64,000 nucleotides of DNA, taken from assembly GCA_963803295.1 (NCBI GenBank), contig CAWDMC010000013.1, positions 186,001-250,000 of the forward strand, read 5' to 3'. This document shows, piece by piece, positions 24,858-33,453 of this stretch. The stretch's first letter is position 1, and each line of letters opens with the position of its first letter. Origin of the DNA: CAWDMC01 sp963803295 (GTDB taxonomy: Bacteria > Acidobacteriota > Terriglobia > UBA7540). A model generated the notes under the pieces. It did not search any database, was not told where the DNA came from, and worked only from the letters and a program-made list of their open reading frames with translations. The translations under genes and the position numbers were made by a program.

Positions 24858-25616
24858 TTACTCCGCCTCGGCCACGAGCACAGTGATGTCACGCTCCTCC
24901 AGGTTCTTACGGTCACCCGATGACAGGTTGGGGTCGGTTACCAGGGCGTCAATCTGGTCTAGCGAGGCAAAACGGACGAAAGCTTTTCGGCCAAACTTGG
25001 CACTCTCGGTTACTACGATCACGCGGTCGGAGATACTGATCATCTGCTGTTCCAGGCCCACAGTGCGCAGGTCGGAGGTATAAAAACCATCCTTGCTGTC
25101 AGCGCCCTCACAGCCGATGAAGAGCATGTCCACGTGGAAGTCTTTTAGCATGGCTTCTGTCAGCGGACCGTAAGTGCTCGGGAACCCCTCGCGGATAAAA
25201 CCGCCGAAGAGCACCAGGCGGAACGACAACCCGTATAACTCCTGCGCAACCCAAATCGAGGTGGTGGCCACGGTGATGTCCTTGTCCCTGGGGAGGTTCC
25301 GGGCCACCTCAAGGGCCGTCGTTCCGGAGTCAACCATCACGGTTTGCCCAGCCTGCACCTGACCGGCGGCGATCTTTCCAATAGCGACCTTCTGTGGGCT
25401 CACGCTGAAATGAGGGAACGCTCTCCGGAGAAGGCGAAGCTTTCCCGTCGGCAGCCCCCCGCCATGGGTGCGAACCAAGAATCCCAACTCCTCGAGCGTC
25501 GCCATGTCCCTGCGGATCGTCATGGCGGATACATCAAAGCGCTCGGCGAGCTCCCGCACTGTTACCCGCTCCTCCTTTTGCAGGAGGTCAATAATTTCCG
25601 ATTGTCGCGTATTCAT
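24858..25616 (-). CDS. DeoR/GlpR-family transcriptional regulator
   Basis: 252 residues, the standard length. An N-terminal winged helix (MNTRQSEIIDLLQKEERVTV, then LAERFDVSAMTIRRDMATLE) is followed by a sugar-phosphate sensor domain of the ribose-5-phosphate isomerase fold: MVDSGTTALEVARNLP binds the phosphate, and DRVIVVTESAKFGRKAFVRF is conserved near the end. Family members repress sugar-use genes until a phosphorylated intermediate binds. It lies next to the TonB receptor and within the sugar locus, so it is the likely local regulator. A TTGACA promoter precedes it. Confidence 0.93.
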   Translation of the reverse strand: MNTRQSEIIDLLQKEERVTVRELAERFDVSAMTIRRDMATLEELGFLVRTHGGGLPTGKLRLLRRAFPHFSVSPQKVAIGKIAAGQVQAGQTVMVDSGTTALEVARNLPRDKDITVATTSIWVAQELYGLSFRLVLFGGFIREGFPSTYGPLTEAMLKDFHVDMLFIGCEGADSKDGFYTSDLRTVGLEQQMISISDRVIVVTESAKFGRKAFVRFASLDQIDALVTDPNLSSGDRKNLEERDITVLVAEAE

Positions 25617-25672
25617 GGACTCAGTGTGCCTTCACTGAACGCCCCAAGATGGGGATGTTCAAACCGAACACG

Positions 25673-25702
25673 ACTGTATTCGGGAGCACCTGCCATTGTC
25701 AA
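25673..25702 (-). promoter_or_regulatory. promoter of DeoR-family gene
   Basis: On the minus strand TTGACA (25702-25697), an 18-base spacer and TACAGT (25678-25673), followed by about 55 bases of leader before the start codon. Same CTTGACA core as at 24664 and 33121. Confidence 0.58.
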
Positions 25703-25828
25703 GTGGCGAATGCCGGCTGGAATTTCGGTGCCTTGGCTGCGGTGGCGAAAGGTGGTAGGGTACCTCGGTCGGAAGTGCGGGACTCTTACCTTTCCTCCCG
25801 CGCATTCCACGCACCCGATTGAATTGGG

Positions 25829-25948
25829 TTAGGTTGGATGACGGATCTTGACCGCCGATCCAGTCTGCAGCGCGGCGAGCGTTGCGTCAAATTGGTCACT
25901 GCCAGCTCCTGTGACGATTGCGACGCGCTCGCTGTGTCCGTTCATCAT
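25829..25948 (-). pseudogene. remnant of a short-chain dehydrogenase start
   Basis: A 39-codon frame that begins ATGATG behind GGGAG and reads MMNGHSERVAIVTGAGS, the nucleotide-binding opening of a short-chain dehydrogenase/reductase (VAIVTGAGSG), then loses resemblance (DQFDATLAALQTG) and stops. Only the first 17 or so residues look like the family. I read it as the leftover of a deleted gene, perhaps linked to insertion of the IS just to the right. The rest of the gap 25617-26113 shows only the DeoR promoter. Confidence 0.45.
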
Positions 25949-26113
25949 GCAAAACTCCCAAGCGGGTTAGGTTTTCAGGGTGCAGGCGAAACATAGACTG
26001 AAACGTAGCAAATTACGAGCTGGCACCTGAGCGCATGAGAAACCGCAGACCGGCTCAGGTCAGTGATCGTGGTCACAGCACTTATGTTCAGGTTAATGTC
26101 ACTATTTGCTTAG

Positions 26114-27508
26114 TAATACTAGGTTAAGTTATCCTTGACATCATGCTCTCTCCGGCGCTAAGCTTCGGCCATGACGCCACGGGAGTTGAAGGCTCTCGAT
26201 CAGCAACTGACCGCTTTTCTCAAAGATGTGCTTGCCCCTTTGGGTCGGAAAGAGCGACGTCATTGGGCGCGAGTCTATGTTCAAGGCCTGCTGCTCGACG
26301 GTGAGCGCAAATCGATCGAGCCTATGGCGGACCGCATTCCAGGCGCTGACGTCCAGGCCTTGCGGCAATTTGTGGGGCAAAGCCCCTGGGCCGTAGAGGC
26401 GGTGCAGCAGGAGTTGGCGCGCAAGGTGGTGGACCTGCTCAGCGCCCCGGAAGTCTGGATTGTGGATGAAACCTCGTTTCCCAAGGCAGGCCAGCACTCG
26501 GTGGGGGTAGCACGGCAGTATTGCGGAGCCCTGGGTAAGGTAGCCAACTGTCAGGTGGCCGTGACCCTGCATTGGTCGAGTGCAGAAGCCAGCTGCCCGC
26601 TGGGGTGGCGGTTGTATTTGCCGCGGGCCTGGATGGAGGATGAGGAGCGAGCGCGCGAGGTGAAGTTGCCGGAAAAGCTGACCTATCGCAGTCAGGCCGA
26701 ACTGGCTTTGGAGCTGATCGATCAGATGTTGAGTTGGGAAGTGCCATCCCTGCCGGTGGTGGCGGACTCGGCTTACGGCAACAGCTTTGACTTCCGCGCG
26801 CAGTTGCGTCAACGCCAATTGTCTTACGTGATGGCCGTCGAGAAGAGCACAGTGGTTTGGACCGAAGATCCCAACGACATCCCGGTGCCGCCTTCCGCCC
26901 CCACGGGCCGGCCCCGGCGCTATCCACCCTTGGAAGCAACACCGGTGCCGCCAGACCTTGCTACCGTCGCCCGCCAGTTGTCCGAGACGGCCTGGAAGAA
27001 AGTGACCTGGCGTGCGGGTACTCGCGGTCGCCAGCGCTCGCGTTTCGCCAAGCTGAAAGTCTGGGCCGCCCATCTTTGGCGTTCGCAGGAACACCCCGAG
27101 CGGGTGGCCGAATGGCTGCTGATGGAATGGCCCGAAGGAGAAGCGGAACCGACCAAGTACTGGCTGGCGCAGTTGGGTCCGGGCCCGCCCGCGCTCTGCC
27201 GTCTGGTGAAAATGGCTCATGCCCGCTGGCGTATCGAGATGGACTACCGCGAGTTGAAAGATGAACTCGGGCTGGATCACTTTGAAGGCCGGCACTGGTT
27301 GGGCTGGCATCATCACGTGACTTTGGTCACCTTGGCTTATGCCTTTCTTCGCTTGGAGCAAGCACGCCTTAAAAAAAACTTCTGGTGTGACCTTGCCGCA
27401 AGTGCGGAAGAGACTGCAACGGATTCTGATTAGGTTGGGCGGCTTTTGCCCTTGGTGCCACATGCAATTTCCCAAACTTAACAGCTCTTGACACTTAACC
27501 TAGTATTA
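26114..27508 (+). mobile_element. IS701-type insertion sequence, complete
   Basis: 1395 bases with terminal inverted repeats of 16 bases (TAATACTAGGTTAAGT at both ends) and flanked by TTAG on both sides (26110-26113 and 27509-27512), a 4-base target duplication matching the YTAR rule known for IS701 elements. One transposase gene inside. Ends and target duplication are intact, so the insertion is probably recent. It separates the DeoR regulator from the universal stress gene and the mannosidase block. Confidence 0.88.
26171..27433 (+). CDS. IS701-family DDE transposase
   Basis: 420 residues. DDE signature segments: VWIVDETSFPKAGQHSVGVA (first Asp), PVVADSAYGNSFDF (second Asp) and MDYRELKDELGLDHFEGRHW (Glu), then the typical GWHHHVTLVTLAYAFL. 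The plus-strand frame is the real one although the minus strand carries an even longer open frame (26141-27475). It begins 57 bases inside the left end. Cut-and-paste transposition of its own element. Confidence 0.9.
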   Translation: MTPRELKALDQQLTAFLKDVLAPLGRKERRHWARVYVQGLLLDGERKSIEPMADRIPGADVQALRQFVGQSPWAVEAVQQELARKVVDLLSAPEVWIVDETSFPKAGQHSVGVARQYCGALGKVANCQVAVTLHWSSAEASCPLGWRLYLPRAWMEDEERAREVKLPEKLTYRSQAELALELIDQMLSWEVPSLPVVADSAYGNSFDFRAQLRQRQLSYVMAVEKSTVVWTEDPNDIPVPPSAPTGRPRRYPPLEATPVPPDLATVARQLSETAWKKVTWRAGTRGRQRSRFAKLKVWAAHLWRSQEHPERVAEWLLMEWPEGEAEPTKYWLAQLGPGPPALCRLVKMAHARWRIEMDYRELKDELGLDHFEGRHWLGWHHHVTLVTLAYAFLRLEQARLKKNFWCDLAASAEETATDSD

Positions 27509-27564
27509 TTAGAGAAAGTACAGCGACCGCCTACCTCGGCTCGGCGGCCGCGAAGGGGGTTCCC

Positions 27565-28501
27565 ATGTCACTCACCGCCCCGGCCGTAGACGTTCACTTG
27601 AGGTCGGTCCTGATTGCAACTGATTTCTCAGAAGCATCTGAAAAACCTCTCCGCCATGCTCTCGCCATTGCTCGCCACTATGGGGCGAAATTCTGCCTGG
27701 CGCACGTAGTCTCCTCGGTGGGATTCACGCTCGTGGGTCCAGATGCAGTAATTGCGGCCACCGAGGGCAGCTTCGAGGGATGCAAGTCAATTGGAGGGCG
27801 ACCTTGTTCGAAGGGGGGCACTGGCCGGCTTGCAGCATGAATTCATCGTCCGGCAGGGTTATGATGTATGGGCACAGCTGGAAAAGGTAGTCAGGCAAGA
27901 ACACGTGGATCTGGTGGTCATCGGTACACACGGCCGGCGAGGTTTACCGAAACTGGTTCTCGGCTCGGTGGCAGAACAGATCTTTCGTCACGCCGATTGT
28001 CTTGTCCTGACCGTCGGTCCGCGTTCCTTTCAAGAGGCCCCTGTCGAAGGCACTAGAGCGATGCGGCCCTTTCTGTTTGCCACGGACTTCGGTGGAGCTT
28101 CTTTGCATGCCCTGCCCTATGCCATCTCGTACGCGAATCACTTTGGAACAAAACTTGTTTTGCTGCATGTTGTGCCCGAGGTCCCGGTGCCGGAGGGTTT
28201 CCATTGGTCCACCCCCAAAGATGTAACGCGAATGCGGGAGAATGCTCGCATGGCCAGCCTGCGGCGGCTCGACGAGTTGACGTCGCGGAATACCGAGCTG
28301 ACAGTCAAACCTCAATTCTTGGTTGAGTTCGGACCGCCCGGGGAAAGGATCCTGCAAGTGGCCGATTCTCTCAAGGCCGACGCCATCGTTATGGGTTTGC
28401 ATCGCTCGACCCATATTGCGACAGCCACCCACCTGCCGTGGGCTACTGCGTATGAAGTGGTGTGCGGTGCAGGCTGCCCCGTCTTGACCGTCAGGAATTG
28501 A
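27565..28501 (+). pseudogene. tandem universal stress protein, one-base frameshift
   Basis: Two universal-stress (UspA) domains. The first starts MSLTAPAVDVHLRSVLIATD behind GGGGG; the frame breaks near 27766, where one extra G in GAGGGCAG shifts GPDAVIAATE away from its continuation AASRDASQLEGDLVRRGALA in the next frame. Removing one base would give a 311-residue protein. Domain 1 ends with VVIGTHGRRGLPKLVLGSVA, the ATP-binding GxGxxG-like loop; domain 2 starts MRPFLFATDFGGASLHALPY and ends VVCGAGCPVLTVRN. Either a fresh pseudogene or a base-call error. It lies 57 bases right of the IS701-type element. Confidence 0.82.
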
Positions 28502-28569
28502 AGGGGAAAAGCCTAACGGCTTTGATCGGCACCCCGTCGCACCCCCTTGGACTACATTGGACTGGCAGC

Positions 28570-30192
28570 TTAGACGTGCAAGCCCTTCACAGCTTCTTGC
28601 ATCGCTCGAATAAGCTGTGTCGTGTGGGTGTCCCATTTGTGGTAAAGATCTTGCACGCGTTCGAATGGCGTGCTGCCTTCGGCTTGTGAGGTTATGGTGA
28701 AGTTGTCCGTTTCAGCCAGCAGCTTATCGATCGCTGGCGATTTCAGCTTCTTCAGTGTGTTCGCTAAGCCCGCCCAGTGACCTGCACTCCAGAGGGATAT
28801 CCAAGCCGATTGATATCCGTGCTCGCCGTGCCACTTCTCTGTCGCGGCCAGAAACGCTCGAAATCTCTCAGTGTCCACTTGGTCCTGCGAAGCCGCGACG
28901 AAATCAAGATAGGTCGCCTTCATCCGCAGTTGGAGCGCGAGATCGGATAGGAATCGTTGCGGGTTACCGAATAGAAGGCCTTTCAGCGGACCCGGCGTCA
29001 CCTTCTGCCCGTGTGCCGCGATTCTTTCAGCGCTCGCGCGCATCACTTTCGAGTCATCGCCCGCCAGGGCTTCCCACGTTTCGACGATCAGGTGGCCCTG
29101 TCCCGCTATCAGCGAATCGGCAAACTCGACGTAATCGTTACGGGCGACCGCTTCTCCCTTCTTACCTCGCGCAAAGGCGAAAGTATTGGGCAACTGAAGG
29201 CAGTGGGTTTGCGCGTTGCCGACCACCCCACGCGGAGCGACAGACTGGCCCGCTTTGAATGCGGCGTCGCCGCCAAAGTTGGTAAGCGGGAACTCCGGCT
29301 CTCCTTCGATGGCGCCGTAGTTAAAGGCCAGCGCACTTGAGTCCTTTTTGAACTTCTTCGCTAGGGTTATGTCAGTCCCATTAGGCGGCGGATCCATGGT
29401 GTGGATGGTGATCCCCCAGGGGTGCGGATCAACCTTCTTGAGCCTGCTCAGGATGTCTTCAGCTTCCGCGGGAGTTCCCCATCTGAAGTTTCCCGTCTCG
29501 TAGTAGTGGCAATAAGCCTCCCAGCCGACGTGCATCCAATAGTAAAGTTCGATTCCGGGCCGCAGGCGGTCGAGTATTCTTCGATGCTCGCCCAGCAGAT
29601 CTGCGAACTGTTCGTTGGTCGAGCCGGGGTATCCCCCAGGATCGCTATCGATGATCGCGATGCCGTCCATCTTGGCAAAGGGACGAAGCAGTTCCTGGCG
29701 CCATTGGTACATTTGTCTCAGCGCGGACCGGTCGGCGGGATTAACGAACTTCACCGAAGAAAACAGGGGCCTCTCTTCGAAGGCGTACCGTGCAGCCACC
29801 ACGTCGTTGGCCGTGACATTGGGACAGAGCGTGAGGAAGGCGCGCATGTCGAAATCCTGGTGCAAGATGTCGATCACCTTCGCGGTTTTCTCCAATTGGG
29901 CCCGATCGCTCACTGTCAGCGGCGCTGGCATTGTTTCGAGTGCAGGCCAGATCACAACCAGGTTGTAGCCAAGCTTCTTGAGTCCATCCGCATACCCTCG
30001 CCAGTCCTCCAGTGTCCATGTTCGGGCCGCATAGGGGTGCCTGTACGGCCAACCCTCGTGAACATACATGCCCAGAATGCTATCGGGCGATGCCTGCGAC
30101 TCCCCATGACCAAGCAAGGCTGTACTTAACCTTAGCGGGCCTGCAAATCCTCCCAAAGCACCCAGCAGACGAAGCAACTTTCTCCTCTCCAT
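28570..30192 (-). CDS. secreted protein of unknown function, paralogue B
   Basis: 540 residues, paralogue of the protein at 16637. A signal peptide (MERRKLLRLLGALGGFAGPL, twin-arginine-like) is followed by the same motif series: ILGMYVHEGWPYRHPYAART, FLTLCPNVTANDVV, IAIIDSDPGGYPGSTNEQFA, YYWMHVGWEAYCHYY, FPLTNFGGDAAFKAG, PRGVVGNAQTHCLQLPNTFA and GLLFGNPQRFLSDLALQLRM. The two copies are alike along their whole length. It follows the GH38 mannosidase by 78 bases on the same strand, so they are probably one transcript; this supports a role on glycans. Function and reaction remain unknown. Confidence 0.75.
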   Translation of the reverse strand: MERRKLLRLLGALGGFAGPLRLSTALLGHGESQASPDSILGMYVHEGWPYRHPYAARTWTLEDWRGYADGLKKLGYNLVVIWPALETMPAPLTVSDRAQLEKTAKVIDILHQDFDMRAFLTLCPNVTANDVVAARYAFEERPLFSSVKFVNPADRSALRQMYQWRQELLRPFAKMDGIAIIDSDPGGYPGSTNEQFADLLGEHRRILDRLRPGIELYYWMHVGWEAYCHYYETGNFRWGTPAEAEDILSRLKKVDPHPWGITIHTMDPPPNGTDITLAKKFKKDSSALAFNYGAIEGEPEFPLTNFGGDAAFKAGQSVAPRGVVGNAQTHCLQLPNTFAFARGKKGEAVARNDYVEFADSLIAGQGHLIVETWEALAGDDSKVMRASAERIAAHGQKVTPGPLKGLLFGNPQRFLSDLALQLRMKATYLDFVAASQDQVDTERFRAFLAATEKWHGEHGYQSAWISLWSAGHWAGLANTLKKLKSPAIDKLLAETDNFTITSQAEGSTPFERVQDLYHKWDTHTTQLIRAMQEAVKGLHV

Positions 30193-30211
30193 TTGCGCAC
30201 CTCCTCCGCAC

Positions 30212-30269
30212 CGATAAATCCCGCTCGATTCCCGCAGAAATCCCGCACTAATTCCGCACTAATCCCGCA
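30212..30269. repeat. GCGGGATT-type degenerate tandem repeat
   Basis: Variants of AATCCCGCACTAATTCCGCA repeated about five times, ending directly at the stop codon of the GH38 gene. Related words occur at 3876-3940 and 53358-53415. No coding or regulatory function seen. Confidence 0.6.
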
Positions 30270-32915
30270 CTAAGTAATTGCCAGGGTAACGATCTCCCAT
30301 GGCTTGATGTCGAAGCGTACGGTCTTATTCTCCAGGGAAAACGTTCTGCGCACCGGCTGGCCGTTGAAATCCACCTCCTCGACCGTACCTGTCGCAAAAG
30401 GCAACTCCAGTAAGACGTTGGCATTCGATCCTGTAGACTCCCAAATCCGCAGGAGACGCCGGCCTTTGTCATCGTAGAAAGCAGAGCACTGCACCGTCGC
30501 CGGCGACAAAGCCAGGAAGCTTTTCTCTTCCGGAAGCGTTCGTTCCTGCGGCACCCGGACTCTATTCGGGAAGACCGGCAAGATAGGGTGCTGCGCCTCA
30601 ATTGCTCGCCGCGACACCCCGGCTGCTTTCCAGTCGCCGGAATGAAAGTGTAACTCGTAGGTGAAATACTGCAGTCCCACGCCTTCACGAGCCTTGGTGA
30701 CGAAGCGCTCCCAATCAGGGGGATCGGGCGGGACCACCATGAGCAAAAAGTGCCCGAGAACATTCTCCTCCGGAAAGAACTGGTATCCCTTCTCCCCAGT
30801 ACTCCCGATGAGCGTCAGTCCCCTCTCACCATCGCTGTAGTCTACCCAGTGGCCGCCGTAGAAGACGTTCTTACGCCGTCTCTCCTCGCCGGTATAAGAG
30901 ATCTTCGAGACGTCGCGATCTTCGACGCAGAAATGGGTGTCGGCGACGAGCCTGCCCGGGCTGGGAAGGCCCACTGTGGTCATGAAGTGTCCGCTGCCCC
31001 CCGCGCTGTTGATGCGCGCCTTGAAGAGTAAACGGCGACCGTGCGGATAAAGGTGACCGGTCAGATCCACCTGGTGAGGTCCCAAAGCGCCTGACAGGGT
31101 GAAGCTGCTTCGCAGTGGACCTCGCACGAGATTTTTCAGCTTGGCATCGGTCCAACGATGAGTCCTGACCACCGGACCGTAGTGATAGGGACCCGTGTCC
31201 TCGATTTCGTTGAAGATGATATTTCCGGGCAGGCTGTAACGTGCTCCGGTCTGCTTGTCGAGAATGGACTCGACGCCGCGGCCGGAGAACTCGACCCTGA
31301 GGGAATCCGTTTCAAGTGAGGTCTCAGCACTCAGCTCGGGACTTGTGATGTTGCCGGGAGCCGTTTCGAAGTAGAGCGTTGTGTACCCCATAGCCGGCAC
31401 ACGCGTTTCGACCAAGAGACTGGCTTCCCGGAAGGTGGTGGGGGTCGCAGTCACTTCGAACCAGTTGATGTCGACTGGCTGATAAGGAATGGCACGGCCC
31501 TGTCCGTCACGGACGGCCATGTTTGTTGCCGTCACGTCCTGCAATTCCGCCCACACCGGAACCACCTCGGTGCGCTCCCAGGGGAGATTGTTGAAGAGCA
31601 CCACCGAAGACTTGCCATCCTGGACCTTGATGCGCCCGGCGATTCTTCGCGTGGCATCGTCACGCAGATCCTTGCCGACCGCGAGCGTGGTCTTGACGCG
31701 ATCCAGTTGCGAGGCGTAGTCCGCTGCAAAGAGCCACATCTGTGCGTGCGAGTAAGCTCGACAAAGATCGTGCCACAGCCGCCCATACTCCGCCTCGGGG
31801 TAGTTCTCTCCAACTGCTGTCGCGCAACTCCAGAAACTCTCACCGCTCACCAGCGCTTGGTCTGTCTGGGTTCGCCAGTAGCGTAGGCCTTCGTTTCCGT
31901 TCAGGCCGTACCAGTAGGTCCACATGCAAGGGTCCAGGATGCCGTTATGGCGCGGCAGCGTCGCCCTTTCCTTCTCCAGGCCGCGGAAGAAATCGACGGG
32001 GGTCCCAAAATTGAGTGGTATTTTTTCGCGCCGGTTCCACTCCCGAACGAAGTCTGCTATTGGAAGGAGGGGTTCCTGGGTGATGTTGAGCCACGCTCGG
32101 AGCGGACGGCTATCATCGCAGCCGCAAGGCAAGGAGAGCACCGTGCCACCCGGCGAAACGAGGCGAGAGGCGATCTCCTTCTGAAAGACGGTCTCGACCG
32201 CGCCTTTCCAGTTGCTTGTGAAGTTGGTGGGCAGACTATCAGGGCGCATGAACCCGCAGACGAAACCGCGGGACGTGAGTAACTCCGTTCCGTCGGGTCC
32301 AACCCAGACGAAGTCACGGGGAACCCCTTCAGCGGTGAGGGCCTCGTCGGGGCGGTGGGCGTGAAAGTAGCGATATCCGCCCTTGGTCAGAAGCTGCGGC
32401 ATTTGGGAGGGGCCGGGGGTGACATCGTTATGGGTCATCACTTCGAGGTTCACCCCGGGAGCAAACTCTTGAAACAGCCGTCGTCCAAGCGCCATGTTTC
32501 GGATGTAACTTTCGGGTTCCATCCAGGAAGGGTGTTGGTTGGCGAAGGCCCCGCAGGCCGCGATCTTGCCCTGCTGAAGCGCTTCGCGCATTTCCGGCAC
32601 CCGCTCCGGCCGCTGCTGAAGAAATGCATCAAACTGTTCGTTCCAAGTTTCAACGTAATAGCGAAACTCTGGAGTGCTTTGCAAAAGGTCGAGAGCTTCT
32701 GACAGGACGATACTGTGGCGGTGGATCATCCACTGGCGGCTGTTCACCCAGGCCCAATCGACGTGCGAGAAAGGCACGATCAGCAGCTTCATTCCGGCCA
32801 GCCTTGCTTCGACGTTCTGGTACTCCACCTGATCGGCTAGCACAGGCAGCGGGCCGGAAGCCGCACAAATTCCACTCAAGGCACTGATAAGACTGAGGAA
32901 GTCCCGCCTTTTCAC
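30270..32915 (-). CDS. GH38-family alpha-mannosidase, exported
   Basis: 881 residues from a GTG at 32915, chosen for AAGGAG 8 bases upstream and because it opens onto a signal peptide (KRRDFLSLISALSGICAASG). The N-terminal GH38 catalytic barrel has LIVPFSHVDWAWVNSRQW (metal-binding His-x-Asp) and EVMTHNDVTPGPSQMPQLL, which occupies the nucleophile region; this part departs somewhat from the usual form, so the exact nucleophile should be modelled. Beta-sandwich domains follow, with SAGGSGHFMTTVGLP and FDIKPWEIVTLAI at the end. GH38 enzymes remove alpha-mannose. First gene of a probable two-gene transcript with paralogue B. Confidence 0.85.
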   Translation of the reverse strand: MKRRDFLSLISALSGICAASGPLPVLADQVEYQNVEARLAGMKLLIVPFSHVDWAWVNSRQWMIHRHSIVLSEALDLLQSTPEFRYYVETWNEQFDAFLQQRPERVPEMREALQQGKIAACGAFANQHPSWMEPESYIRNMALGRRLFQEFAPGVNLEVMTHNDVTPGPSQMPQLLTKGGYRYFHAHRPDEALTAEGVPRDFVWVGPDGTELLTSRGFVCGFMRPDSLPTNFTSNWKGAVETVFQKEIASRLVSPGGTVLSLPCGCDDSRPLRAWLNITQEPLLPIADFVREWNRREKIPLNFGTPVDFFRGLEKERATLPRHNGILDPCMWTYWYGLNGNEGLRYWRTQTDQALVSGESFWSCATAVGENYPEAEYGRLWHDLCRAYSHAQMWLFAADYASQLDRVKTTLAVGKDLRDDATRRIAGRIKVQDGKSSVVLFNNLPWERTEVVPVWAELQDVTATNMAVRDGQGRAIPYQPVDINWFEVTATPTTFREASLLVETRVPAMGYTTLYFETAPGNITSPELSAETSLETDSLRVEFSGRGVESILDKQTGARYSLPGNIIFNEIEDTGPYHYGPVVRTHRWTDAKLKNLVRGPLRSSFTLSGALGPHQVDLTGHLYPHGRRLLFKARINSAGGSGHFMTTVGLPSPGRLVADTHFCVEDRDVSKISYTGEERRRKNVFYGGHWVDYSDGERGLTLIGSTGEKGYQFFPEENVLGHFLLMVVPPDPPDWERFVTKAREGVGLQYFTYELHFHSGDWKAAGVSRRAIEAQHPILPVFPNRVRVPQERTLPEEKSFLALSPATVQCSAFYDDKGRRLLRIWESTGSNANVLLELPFATGTVEEVDFNGQPVRRTFSLENKTVRFDIKPWEIVTLAIT

Positions 32916-33453
32916 GATAGATTCTCCTTGCGGCTTTATGCCGGGAAAGGTCCGGCGATGGCAGAGTTTTCCTGCGCCGGCCGAGGAATTTGTCGCCCCA
33001 GGCTCATCTCGACAATCGCGTTCAGTTTGCACATTTGAAGGTCGCTGTTCTTCTGAGGTCTTCGTGTTCGACATTGTGAGATTCCGTGCGTATGGAACAA
33101 TATTGGCCTAGGCTGTTGTTTGTCAAGTACCGTCGACTTCGGGGCGGGTTTCTCTACCCGGACTTGTAGGCACGGCGAGTCTCGAACCAAATGCCCGCGG
33201 CATCGGGATTCAGGTGTTTCTGAGTCGGAACCGGGCGGGAAGATCGATATTTAATAAGGATTTCTTACGACGATGCGGGTAGGTGATTGGGCTCGGGAAG
33301 GGCGGGTTTTAACCTGACTGAAAGCTCGCCCTTCGACTTACGCGCGGAGAAATTCTGATTGGCGCATTCGAGCGACAGAGCTTCTGGCCCTGAGCTGCGT
33401 CTTGGGCAGACTGAAGCCTCTCACTGAAACGCAGACGTGGCGAATGAGAAGCG
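32916..33453. other. intergenic region upstream of GH38 gene
   Basis: 538 bases without a supported gene. The GH38 promoter lies at 33097-33126. The stretch 33230-33450 shows no repeat, promoter or coding signal I can defend. Confidence 0.5.
33097..33126 (-). promoter_or_regulatory. promoter of GH38 operon
   Basis: On the minus strand TTGACA (33126-33121), an 18-base spacer and TATTGT (33102-33097), followed by a leader of about 180 bases to the GTG start. CTTGACA core as in the other promoters of the locus. Confidence 0.58.

Noticed and set aside
26141..27475. Long minus-strand open frame of 444 codons across the IS701-type element
   Set aside because: It is an antisense shadow of the transposase. 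The plus-strand frame has all DDE motifs, while the minus-strand translation is His/Gln/Pro-rich with no family resemblance.
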